Origin: Zygnema cylindricum
Lineage: Eukaryota > Streptophyta > Zygnematophyceae > Zygnematales > Zygnemataceae
DNA: 64,000 bases
Reading direction: 5' to 3'
NCBI GenBank assembly: GCA_037447655.1
Contig: JBBHKE010000271.1
Coordinates: 1 to 64,000, forward strand
The number at the start of each line of letters is the position of its first letter. The stretch's first letter is position 1. The notes under the pieces are model-generated. The model saw nothing but the letters and a program-made list of their open reading frames with translations. It made no database searches and was not told the DNA's origin. Below are positions 31,375-42,607 of the stretch, in pieces. Both the position numbers and the translations under genes were made by a program.

Positions 31375-31590
31375 CACGTGAATCTTTATTAGTGTTAATG
31401 TTTTTTTTGCCACTGAAAACATCTTTTCTCCGTACACACCTGTCGGATTGTGGATCGGACGTTTGCGATGGAAAGGTTATTTTCTCAGCTTTCGATTGGC
31501 TGTCTTGTATTGAAAATCGGACGAGTGTGTACGGATAAAAGATGTTTTATGTGGCGAAAAAGTTATTAACACTAATAGCGATACACGGTG
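31375..31590. mobile_element. CACCGTG-family MITE in the DRP4-2 promoter
   Basis: Palindromic ends CACGTGAATC and ATACACGGTG; TA on the left. The paralogous DRP4-3 promoter (about 35195-35215, GTCAAACTTAAAC) lacks it, giving an empty site. Confidence 0.8.
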
Positions 31591-31765
31591 TGCTTTTCTC
31601 TTAAACAATCGATATTTTCCTCTCCTCTTCTCTTCTTCTACTAAAAGAGTCTCTCTCTATTTTAAGAGATCGCATTCGATTACGCTACTCTCTTCTGTTT
31701 TCATAAACCCTCTCTTCTATCACATTGTATAAACCTTTTATTTCCCTTTTTCACAAGAAATCAAG

Positions 31766-32640
31766 ATGTTTGTGAGCCGTAGCCCATCTTTGGTAGAATC
31801 TCATGGTAAACCCATTTTCCCACTGTCGTTTAAACACGAAACCACTCCCCCAATGGCGTTTAATCATGAAACCATTCCCCCAATGACGTTTAAACACAAA
31901 ACAATTCCCCCAAAGACTTATGTGGACGATGAGACGACAAGCTTAGGATTACCATACGGCCAAAGAATACACATTTCCACCAATTCCGTAATAAAAAACC
32001 AGTCGAGTGAAAAACCCTCAGGGTTCAAGGATAAAGCCGGATTCTCTCTCCTTAAAGGCAAGGGAAATATGACACGTGTCCACCTGCTGCAATCCAATAA
32101 GAATCCCAACAAAAGCATCCATGTAAACTATAAAGACGCTGAAAAACCTACCCACGAAAATATAAGGGCGAAAATACAAAATATTCCTGTTAGTGACCTC
32201 GGATACCAAATTATACTATCCAGTATCAACAATGCCAAAAGTTTCAAAATTTCCTCATTAGTCGGAAATTTTACTAAGACTGTTCGCCCATTACTAGAAG
32301 TTGTGGATAAAGTGAGATCCTTGGGATTATGTGAAGAAGGCATCGGTCTTCCTACGAGCGTAGTCGTCAGAGTCCATTCGAGTGGAAATCGTCGGTTTTT
32401 GAATCTCCCGCTGGAGTTTCTCTCCCTAAAGGAAAAGGGATTGCGACACGTGTCCCTCTCGTGTTACGATTAAAAAAAGAACGGAACGAAAACACTCTCT
32501 CACTCAATGTTTACTTGAAGAGACAAATCAAGCTATTTTTGCGGCAACATCGAACGGTACCGACATCAAAGCTTCGATGCAAGTGGATCGCGGGATTCAG
32601 ATGAAGAGAGCTCAAGAGAATGGGGAGTGAGATTGTAAGG
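31766..32640 (+). pseudogene. DRP4 copy 2, internally deleted, with doubled GTPase start
   Basis: The ATG at 31766 opens 235 codons. The first part is an extension that parallels the GTPase start: SLGLPYGQRIHIST, SVIKNQSSEKPSGF and GNMTRVHLL line up with SLGLCEEGIGLPT, VVVGDQSSGKSS and GIVTRVPL. The true GTPase start follows (SLVGNFTKTVRPLL), but its P-loop is damaged (VVVRVHSSGN) and a shift closes the frame at 32473. At about 32494 the sequence jumps from the GTPase domain directly to the GED (CTCACTCAATGTTTACTTGA), deleting about 1.4 kb. Not functional as a dynamin. Confidence 0.88.
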
Positions 32641-33850
32641 GGGTAAGGGAAAGAAAGTTCGAAAGGGGAGAAGGGAGAGTGAAACACAACGGGATAGTGA
32701 AGGAGCGGAAAAAATGGAGGTTCTAAGAGGGGCGGAAAAAGGGAAAAGGAAACACAACATGGGAATTTGAAAATGTCATGTCCTTTCTATTAGAGGCATA
32801 TACAATACATATTGTAAGGATGTAACAAGTAGGACTTTATTACAAGGATGAGTCTACCAAGCAAGTAACTAGATGACGGAAATAATTGGTTATAAGAAAA
32901 CTTTAATCTTAATTTGGTAAAAAATAGCATAGTTCGAGCAATAGAATGCATGGATTGAACTAGGGTGTAATAATTCTAAAATGTTAGGAATAAGGCAATG
33001 TTTCCTCTAGGTCTTCCGAACTTTTTTCTAATGGATTTTATGCTTTATTATCTTTGTCTTATGTTCCCAATTTGTTTATGATTTCCATCTTATTGTCGGA
33101 GAACCAAATTCCTTTGTTTCACTTTCTCTATGTTGTTTCTTATTTCTATTTTTGGAGGTCCATGCAAGAACCAATGTTTGCAGTTGAACAATCATTTCTC
33201 GTTCCTAAATTTTTGAGAATCAAACAAAAACCAACCTATCAATTTCAACAATCATCAAAATTATTGAAGATACCGTGTTCTAAAAAAAAAGACAGCTTAA
33301 ATGTTAAAGAATCCAAACGCCCCATTGTATTGGCTTTGATGAACCAACAAGATAAATGGAAAAAAAAAATGAAATATAAATATCTGTAAGAAGCTTAAAA
33401 TTTATTGGCTACACGCGCATACAAATTACAAATTTTGTCCTATAATGTACAAAAAGCCTTGGCAAAGCAGAAGAATTAAGCTTAAAATTTGGGGAAATGA
33501 TCTCCTTAGAAATCATCATATTCTAAAAAAGGGAGCTTCGAAAATCTACAGCGTGCACTCCCATTGGCGAAAGAATGGCTACGCGATTCTAGACAAGGTC
33601 AATGCCCTATTTCCAATAATTGCATAATTGCTTAAAACAATTTCTAGCCCATTACCTATTCCCAACACTTGCGCCATTTTTTAAAACATATTCAAATCTA
33701 ATTCTTGTTTCCAACAATTGGGTAATTTTTTTAAACTCTTTCAAATCCAATACTTATTTCGAATAATTGCGTAATTGCTTAAAACCCTTTCGAAGTTCAA
33801 TATTCCTTATATGCACAGCGGTCGCCGGTCTTCGACAATTCCCAAAACCC

Positions 33851-34008
33851 TAATTATTCACAAACGTCGCATTTGCAAATAGGACAAGCTTTTTGGAATA
33901 ACCGAGGAGCTATTTTTCCGTACACTCCTTGTGCATCGTGCGGTCACACGTGAGAAACATCACAGAATCTTCCCTCCACAAACTCACTCTAAATAGTAGG
34001 GCACAATC
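33851..34008 (-). pseudogene. Relic of the RING-H2 last exon behind DRP4-2
   Basis: Resembles 45675-45825: TGCACAAGGAGTGT and TATTTGCAAATGCGACGTTT remain on the minus strand, but the first CxxC is replaced by a stop and several shifts are present. Confidence 0.8.
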
Positions 34009-34139
34009 TGCAGTAGAAGACAAAAAACGGTTAATTCAGGTAGGAGGAATGCATGGCATGAAGGTGGTTTGCCCCTCAAACACATCAGATAGACGACCAA
34101 AGTCACATGCATAGTACCATAGAGCAAAAATACTACCGT

Positions 34140-35130
34140 ACAGTTCGTACTTTATTACGGCTAAAGCCGCATGAAGCAATCTAAGCCGCACGTTTACATG
34201 TCGACCGTCGATACAGAATTTTAACAAGTTACCTCGATGAGTTGGATCATTCTCTGTGTTGGCGGGACAAAACCGGGTACTGTAGCTTGTACGGACTGGC
34301 TCTACCAATTAGCATGCAATGTTGCAATGTCACCTCGATATGAACGTCGGCTTCGCGCATGTGACAGTATTCCGCGTTACTGTAATTTTGCAACATCAAA
34401 ATTTCACGCGGTATTCCACGCGTCAAGCCATCGAATCGGACGGAAGGTTCCAACCTCCTACGCCAGCTGTCGCCATCGATGAATTGTAAGATTACGAGGT
34501 TAGATCGCAGCCGTGAACAGAGAGCCATCGGCCGTACCCGGCAGAAAATAATTTGGAATGCGATGCGCTCATCGTTGTGTTACGCACGCCGGAAGGTGCC
34601 GCCCAATAGGTTCGTTCAGTCGTATGACGACAGGACTTTACACCGTAGTTTATTTTGTCGTCTTCGGCGATTGACTCATCTGCACTAGCATTAAGGATTT
34701 ATGTGTTAAACTGTTGATGCGCAATTGGAACGAGTACTACTAAAATTTAGTGAAAGAAAACGTGACAGGATGTACGCCATTCATCTTAATAGTCTTGCTA
34801 ACATTATTCTGTGATATTTGGCCAAGAAAAATCGCAGCCGAATCAGTGTTATTAACACTAATAACGATAGGCGGTGTATTTCCAAAGCGGCATGATGACA
34901 GCAATCTGAGCCGCTCGTTTTTTCGTCTACCGTCAATGCAGAATTTTACCCGCCGTGCATGGGATCAATCTGACCCGCACGTTTTTTTATTGTACCGTCA
35001 ATATAGAATTTTAACAAATAGTACATGACAGCAAATCTTTGCCGCACCGAATTTCTGTGACCCGTCGATACTTCAACAAAAGACCGTACGATCCGATCTA
35101 AACCGTCCGTAAAAATAAACATCGAACACT
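34140..35130. repeat. DRP4 upstream repeat, copy before DRP4-3
   Basis: Uninterrupted version of the unit. At about 34175 it reads CAATCTAAGCCGCACGTTTA, the empty site for the TAA-flanked MITE at 40508-41172. Confidence 0.65.
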
Positions 35131-35310
35131 TCATTCCGTACAGCACTCCAGCAAAAACGCCGTACCGTTGGAGGCCTTCCAACCTAGTCATGTCAAACTT
35201 AAACTTTTCTCTAAAACAATTGATCTCTCCTTCTTTCTTCTCTTCTTCTCTTCCCTTCTTCTCTCTTCTTCTCCACTTCTCTTCTTCTCTCTCAATTACT
35301 TTCTCAGTCT

Positions 35311-35318
35311 TATAAAAA
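35311..35318 (+). promoter_or_regulatory. TATA-like box of DRP4-3
   Basis: TATAAAAA, 123 bp before the ATG, after a CT-rich stretch. Confidence 0.4.
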
Positions 35319-35440
35319 AATCGCATTCCCTTACGCTACTCTCTCCTGTCTTCGTAAAATCTCTCTCTTCTATTACATTGTCTTAACCTCCTATCTCCCT
35401 TTTTAGGGTTTTTTTGGGTTTTTTTAGGGTTCAAATCAAG

Positions 35441-37898
35441 ATGTCTATGAGCCGAGCTCTCAACATTGTCCATGATTTCCGAAGCTCATCTTTGGTAAAA
35501 TCTCATACTAAAACCTTTCCTCCAGTATTACCTGCGGCGGAGAAAACGACAAGCTTAGGATTACCTTATGGCCAAAGCATCCGATTTCCCACGAATACCG
35601 TACTAAAAAACCTTCCTAGTGAAAAACCCTCAGGGTTCAGGTCCTCAGCCGGAGTCACTCTCCCTAAAGGAAGAGGAATGAAGACACGTGTCCCTCTCGT
35701 GCTACAATACGACAAGAATCCTAACAAAAGCATCCTTGTAAACTGTACATACGGCGGAAAACCGACTCATGAAAATATAAAAGCGAAAATACAATCTGAA
35801 AAAAATCCTATTAGTGATCGCGGATACCAGATTCTTCCATCCAGTGTCGACAATATCGACAATAGCGACAATATCGGCAGTATCGGCAGTAGCGACAGTT
35901 TTAAAGGCTCCTCATTGGTCGGAAATTTGACTAAGACCGTTCGCCCACTACTAGATGCTGTGGATAAAATGAGATCCTTAGGATTATGTGAAGAAGGCAT
36001 CGGTCTTCCTACGATCGTCGTCGTCGGAGACCAATCGAGTGGAAAATCTTCGGTTCTCGAATCTCTAGCCGGAGTTTCTCTCCCTAAAGGGAAAGGAATT
36101 GTGACACGTGTCCCTCTCGTGTTGCGATTGAAAAACGAGCGGAATGAAAACATTCTTGTTAGTTACAAACACGAAGGGAAATTGGTCGAGGAATGTATAA
36201 ATAAGAAGAGTATACAGGAGACAATAGAACGTGACACCTCACGTTTCGCAGGTGAAGGAAAAGGGGTAAGAAATAACCCTATTTCAATGACAGTTTGCCA
36301 TCCGGAGGTTTCGGATTTGACACTTGTCGATCTCCCAGGAATTACGAGAGTTCCGGTGTCGGGACAACCGAAAAACATATTAGAGTTAATAGCGAGTATG
36401 ATAAAAGAGTACATTGCACCCAATGAAAGTGTTATTCTAAACGTTTTGAGTGCAAAAGTCGATTTTTCGACATGCGAGTCGATCGCAATGTCTAAAAAAG
36501 CGGATCCCACGAGAGAGAGAACTTTAGCGGTTATGAGAAAAGTAGACAGAGCACCAGATGGACGTTACGAGAAAGTTACCGACAACGTGGTAAATGTCGG
36601 ATTAGGATATGTGTGTGTGTGAGGAATCAAACAGAAGGAGAAAGCTCTTACGAAAAAGCTCGTCAAAAAGAAAGAGAATTTTTCGAAACAACATTCTCGA
36701 CTTTCCTCGCTCCATCAAAGCATGTTGGGTGTGGGTTCTCTCGGTCAACGATTAGCAAGTATTCAAGCGGAGAGAGTTAGTAAAAGTTTTCCAAACATTC
36801 GAAAGAAGATTCAAACGACTCTTTATGAACGTCAAAAAGAACTTCAGTCACTTCCCCGCGGAGTTAACGGTGTCGGGGAAGCTATGACCATGTTCCATGG
36901 TGCTCTTAGTAAGAGACGAATGCTAATGCATGCCATCTTAAATGGGAATTATGACCAATACGACGAAAAAGAAATGCACATTGCCGCAAGGCTTGATGCT
37001 TTGTTTGAAAATTTTGCCACAAATGTTCGAGGATCGTCATCAAACTTCATGTCCAAAAAATATCGGGAGGTTTGTTCGGAGGCTAAGGAGGAGTCTGGAG
37101 GAGTGTCTCTTCAAAATATTATTTCTCATTCTGTATCACAGCAACTCATACGAAAGGAAATACAAAAAATTGAGCCAATAGCCCAGAAGTTGGTTTTCGA
37201 TTCTCGAGCTTATGCCGAGGAAGTAGCTCATAGAGTAGCTGATGATTCCATCGAAGGCTACCCAAGGATTGCTCAACTAATCCGTACATATTTGTCTACT
37301 AGTCTGGATTTGGTTGAAGAAAGATGTGGGAAATTTGTGGCGCGAACGATAATAAAAGAACTTGCAACTGTCTACACTAATAATCACTACTACATGGAAA
37401 CAGTGATGAGATTACAAGAACGTGTTCAGCGAGCCCGCCTAAAGAAATCTATTAACCATGTTAGTAGATCAGCGGAGCTTGAAACATTTGAATCTTTTGA
37501 CATTCAGGACCTCGTGTCGAATGACGATCATGCTTCCCTCCAGATGCAAATTAACATCTATTCATATTGGAAAGTTATCATGAAACGAGTTTGTAACGTA
37601 ATACCGATAGAAATTCTTTACTCTCTCTTAACATCTATTCATATTGGAAAGTTATCATGAAACGAGTTTGTAACGTAATACCGATAGAAATTCTTTACTC
37701 TCTCACTCAATGTTTACTTGCAGAAACAGATCAAGCTATTTTTGCGGCAACATCTAACGGTACCGACATCGAAGCTTTGATGCAAGTGGATCGCGGGATT
37801 CAGTTGAAGAGAGCTCAAATAGAAAAGAGTATAGCCGTTTTGAAAGAAGCAAATTCTACTCTTACTGATGCAAACACTCTCTCAGTACTGCACTTTAG
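35441..37898 (+). pseudogene. DRP4 copy 3, doubled GTPase start, one stop and a 77-bp duplication
   Basis: From ATG 35441 the frame runs 394 codons. Residues 1-135 form an extension homologous to the GTPase start (SLVKSHTKTFPPVL, SLGLPYGQSIRFPT, AGVTLPKGRGMKTRVPLVL) with no P-loop. Then comes a complete GTPase start with GDQSSGKS. A GT insertion in a TG run makes TGA at 36620; one extra A near 36690 restores the frame, so only about 24 codons are altered around one stop. G4 is changed from TKVD to RKVD. A 77-bp tandem duplication (37551-37704) shifts the frame in the GED, and the original stop (37896-37898) is also out of frame. Probably a pseudogene, though recent. Confidence 0.85.
37551..37704. 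repeat. 77-bp tandem duplication in DRP4-3
   Basis: TTAACATCTATTCATATTGG through TTTACTCTCTC occurs twice back to back; 77 is not a multiple of three. Confidence 0.92.
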
Positions 37899-38952
37899 AA
37901 AAAGGAAAAAATTCTATCGGAGAGAAGTGTCTAAGACTTTGTTAAAATCAAGGATGGTAAGCCATCTGAGAACACTGGAAGAAATAATAATGAAAAAGAA
38001 AACGGAGAGATGGGGAAGATAGAATGGTGGATGAGATTGTAAGGGGTTAAGGGAAAGAAAGAAGGGGAGAAGGGAGAGAAAAACACAACGGGATAGTGAC
38101 GGAGCGGGAAAGATGGACGTCCTAAGTGGGGCGGAAAAACGGAAAGAGAAATACAACTGGAGAATCTGCAAATGTCATGTCTTTCCTACTAGTGGCATGT
38201 ACAAATACATATTGTGAGGATATAACAAGTAGGACTTTATTACAAGGATGAGTCCATCAAGCAAGTAACTAGACGACGGAAATAATTGGATATAAGCTAA
38301 AATTGAATCTACATTTGGTCAAGAATAGCATCTTTGGAGCAATAGAATGCATGGATTGAACTAGGGTGTAATACTTCTAAAATGTTAGAAATAATGCAAT
38401 GTTTCCACTCATGGTCTTCCGAACTGCTATTTTAATGAGTTTTATGCTATGTTATCTTTGTCTTATGTCCGAATATGTTTATGTTTTTCATCTTATTGTT
38501 GGAGGACCAAATTCCTCTGTTTCACTTTCTCTATGTTGTTTCTCATTTCTATTTTTGGAGGTCCAAGCAAGTACCAATGTGTGCAGTCGAACAATCATTT
38601 CTTATTCTTAAATTTTTGAGAATCAAACAAAAACCAATTTGCCAATCGTAACAATCATCAAAATTATTGTTGATAAAAGTGTTTTTTTAAAATAGACAAC
38701 TTAAATTTCAAATAATTTAAACGCATAATTGTATTGGCTTTTGTGAACCAACAAAAAAAAAAAAAAAACAATGAAATATAAATATCCGTAAGAAGCTTAG
38801 GATTTATTAGCTACACGCGCATACAAATTACAATTTTTTTCCTTTAATCTCCAAAAAAGCCTCGGTAAAGCAAAAGAATTTAGCTTAATTGCATCCTTTG
38901 TGGAAATGATCTTCTTACAGCAACATCATCTTCTAAAAAAGGGAGCTTCGAA

Positions 38953-39122
38953 AATCTACACTGTGCACTCCCATTGGCGAAAGAATAATCCACACTGTGC
39001 ACTCCCATTGGCGAAAGAATAATCTACACCGTGCACTGCCATTGGCGAAAGAATAATCTACACCGTGCACTCCCATTGGCGAAAGAATAATCTACACCGT
39101 GCACTCCCATTGGCGAAAGAAT
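38953..39122. repeat. 34-bp minisatellite, five units
   Basis: AATCTACACCGTGCACTCCC plus ATTGGCGAAAGAAT, five times. The paralogous places after copies 2 and 4 (33543 and 45520) have one unit. Confidence 0.92.
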
Positions 39123-39262
39123 GGCTACGCGATTCTACACAAAGTTCAATGCCCTATTTCCAATAATTGCGTATTGCTTTAAACACTTTCAAGCCCAATA
39201 TTATTCTTTAGTCTTCTTTATATGCACAGCGGTCGCCGGTCCTCGGCAATCCTTAAAACCCT

Positions 39263-39418
39263 AATTATTCACAAACGTCGCATTTGCAAATAAGACAAGC
39301 ATTTTGGAATAACTGCGGAGCTGTTTTTCCGTACACTCCTTGTGCATCGTGTGCTCACATGTGAGAAACATCAGAGAATCCCGCCACAAACTCACTCCGA
39401 CAAATAGGGCACAAATCT
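39263..39418 (-). pseudogene. Relic of the RING-H2 last exon behind DRP4-3
   Basis: Keeps GTGCCCTATTTGTCGGAGTG and CACACGATGCACAAGGAGTG on the minus strand, but an extra T after the acceptor and a shift before HMH-equivalent residues break it; the last CPIC reads CLIC. Confidence 0.82.
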
Positions 39419-39594
39419 ACAGTAGAAGACAAAAAACGGTTAATTCAGGTAAGAATGTATGGCATGAAGGTGGTTTGCTCTTAAACACATCACATTAAAC
39501 GACCAATGCCCACATGCACAGTACCATAGAGCAAAAGTACTAACGTACAGTTTGTACTTTATTACGGCTAAAGCCGCACGACAGCAATCTAAGG

Positions 39595-40501
39595 CAGAGG
39601 TCGCAAACGGTCAACCGAAACCGTGACCGACCGTTAACCGACCGCCCGCGCCGAATCCGGAACGGATTCTGTTGCCAAATTTTGGGGGTCGGGCGGTTAT
39701 GGTCGGTTGACTCACATGGAAAAAAAAACGGTCAGTTACGGTCGGTCAAACAAAAAACCAAAAAAAATGAACATTTTGTACTTTTTTTTTCCAACAATTA
39801 TTGTTCTTTGTACTTTTGGTATCGTGGAAGTAAGTGGCATCATGATTAGCGTCGCAAATCTGACACGGTACTGTAGTAAGCTACACCGCCAATCGCTATT
39901 AGCGTAGAAGTTTCTTTAGCGTATACGAATAATTAGCGTGGTTTACGCTAATTGGGAATTTGGAAATTTTCGAAGAAATCGATTACTCTAATTAGGAATT
40001 AGGGTTTTTTTTAAATAATGTGGATAATTCTATTTGAGAATAAATTAAAAAAAAAGCGGGACGGGATTAGCGTACACAACGCTAATAGCGATTGGCGGTG
40101 TATTTATTTCGCAAATCAAAGGGAACGCGACAAAGCGTCGCAAATCTGACACGGTAGTACAATATTCATTTCGAAAATCTTAGGGAAAACGACAAAGCGT
40201 CTCAAATCTGACACGGTAGTACAATATTCATTTCGCAAATCTTAGGGAATGCGACAAATCGTAATTATTGGCTTATTCTGTCGTACATTGATTAATTTTG
40301 TACTTTTTCGGTTACGGGCGGGCACGGTTAGTCGCGAAAAATCAAGATTCAGTTTTTTTTTTTTTTCTTAAACGACGGTCGGTTAACGGTTAACAATTTT
40401 GGAGCGTGACAAAACTCGGTCGGGAGTCGGTTACTCAGATTTTGAAAAAAAAAAAAACGGTCGGTTTCGGGTATGATTTTTTTTGACTTTTGCGACCTCT
40501 G
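39595..40501. mobile_element. CAGAGGTCGC-family hAT element, complete
   Basis: Ends CAGAGGTCGC and GCGACCTCTG with a perfect 8-bp duplication ATCTAAGG (39587-39594, 40502-40509). It also carries its own nested CACCGCC MITE. Confidence 0.88.
39884..40100. mobile_element. Mariner-like MITE, CACCGCC family (nested)
   Basis: CACCGCCAATCGCTATTAGC and GCTAATAGCGATTGGCGGTG, TA on both sides. Same place in the host element as 13188-13407, so it was probably inherited with it. Confidence 0.85.
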
Positions 40502-40507
40502 ATCTAA

Positions 40508-41172
40508 GGGCATGGTTACATCAGGAGGTCTCTGTAATAGTACGGACAACAAAATTTCTGTATTACAGAGGCCTCGGTTACATCGCGTATCGTCTGTAAA
40601 TAAGTTTTTACATACGTGTTCCGATTTGAATGGCTCCACGTATGTCGACGATCAAATCTCTAAAATCGTCAAAGATTTGAAAACTGACCATTTTCGTATG
40701 GAAATCCGTACTTCGTATTTCGTACGTGTACTTCGCAAGTGTACCGCGTCAATGTACCTCAAAGATCCCCTTCACTCTGCTGACTTTCAGGAAAAAACCG
40801 TATTTCTTTTCGGCAAAGATTTTACAGTCACCTTGTCCGAAGGCAGGTGACTTTGGGGCGTGTGAAAATTTTCAATTTTCATCGACGCACTTGTCTATTG
40901 TCCAAGTGTAGCGAATTGACTGGTTCTGTATTGGTGAACCCACCTCCGCGAGGTGGTTTCACCAATACAGAGGCGTATGGAGCGATTGCTTCGCAGATGA
41001 AGACCAAAATGTAATCGGACGGTCGAAGTCTTCTCCCGGATACTTGGAGAATCGTAATCTTATTTTCTGTAATATTGTTTTCAAGAAACTCACGAAAATA
41101 TAGTACGGCATGGTACGGGCAAGTACAAAATTCTGTATTAAACCTCACTTTTCGTCTGATGTAACCATGCCC
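40508..41172. mobile_element. Harbinger-like MITE, GGGCATGGTTACATCAG family
   Basis: Same as 23825-24489, with TAA duplications. The hAT element at 39595 inserted right beside its left end. Confidence 0.82.
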
Positions 41173-41950
41173 TAAGCAGCACGTTTATGTGTCAACCGTC
41201 GATATGGAATTTTCACAATTTACCGCTATGAGTTGGACCGTTATCTGTGTCGGCGCGATACCACCGGGTACTGTAGCTTGTACGGATGGCTCGACCAATT
41301 AGCATGCAATCTTGCAATGCCACCTCGATATGAACGTCGGCTTGGCGCATGCAATGTGACAGTATCCGGCGTTTACTGTACTTTGCAACATGAAAATTTC
41401 TACTACTGTAGTATTCCACAATAGCCTGCTCCAGCAATGCAAGTAGTACAAAAGGGTTCACTTTCCTCCGCCAGCTGTCGCCAGTCGATGAATTGTAAGA
41501 TTACGAGGTTAGATCGCAGCCGTCACCACAAAGCCATCGGCGGCCGACATGTAAAGTGTTTGGCCCGAATGGGTACGTGATCCAGCTCCTTAGAACCAGA
41601 AATTTAATGGGATAAGCTCATCGTTACGTCACCCACGCCGGAAGCTATCTCCCAATAGGTTCGTGACGGTCGCACGACGACAACACATTATGCCATAAAG
41701 TGAATCGAAAATTCACGCATCTCCGCTGCTTGCAAAGCGGCATGATGACAGCAATCTGAGCCGCCCGTTTTTGTGTCTACCGCTAGTACGGAATTTTAGC
41801 CGCCGTGCATGGATGCCATGCTACGATTTCATTGTATACCGTCGATATCGAATTTTACCAAAATAGTACATGATAACAATCTTTGCCGCACCAAATTTCT
41901 GTGAACCGTTGATACTTTAACAATAGACCGTACGAGAAAATCTAACGGTC
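41173..41950. repeat. DRP4 upstream repeat, copy before DRP4-4
   Basis: Identical to 24490-25267 as part of segmental duplication A. Confidence 0.65.
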
Positions 41951-42222
41951 CTCAAAAATAAACATCGGAGACTCCACTCCGTACACCACTCCCTCAAAAC
42001 AATACGGCGTTAAATACCTTCCACCTATAGTCGTCTTTTACCTTCTCTCAAACTCTCTTACCTCTTCCTTTCTTCTTCACTCTACTCTTCTTCGCACTAC
42101 CCTCTTTATCTTTTAAATAAACCGTGTTTCCTTGTGCTGTCCTCTTCATTTTCTTTCAAACTCTCTCTTCCATCACTCTATCTAAACCTTTATCTCCCCT
42201 TTTCTCACATTATACCGAGATC

Positions 42223-42523
42223 TCTTTGAGCCGAGCTCTTAACATTGTCATTTCTCATTTCTCCATGCTTTCCGGAGCTCATCTTTGGTAGAATCTCATA
42301 GTAAAACCTTTCCCCCAGTATTACCTTTTGTGCAAAAAACGACAAGCTTAGGATTACTATATGACCAAAATATTCGCTTTTCCACCTATGTCGTACTAAA
42401 AAACGCGCTCTTAATTCTCTAGTCGGAGTCTCTCTTCTCCCTAGAGGAAGAGGAATTGTGACACGTGTCCCCCTCGTGCTACAATCCATAAACAAGCAAA
42501 AAGATCCTTGTAAACTCTAAATA
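42223..42523 (+). pseudogene. Decayed extra GTPase half-domain in the leader of DRP4-4
   Basis: Identical to 25540-25840. Homologous to the coding extension of copies 2 and 3 but without ATG or open frame. Confidence 0.65.
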
Positions 42524-42607
42524 TTGTGGAATTCCAATTCACGAAAAAGAGAGCAATCGCAAAAAAAATCTGTTAGCGATCTCGGATACCAAACTCTTCC
42601 ATCAGGT

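Noticed and set aside
35414-35440. Start of DRP4-3 before 35441
   Set aside because: Only a TTG in a TTTTAGGG-type repeat; the ATG at 35441 aligns with the start of copy 2.
38953-39122. CRISPR-like array
   Set aside because: Units are contiguous with no variable spacers; it is a minisatellite in a plant genome.
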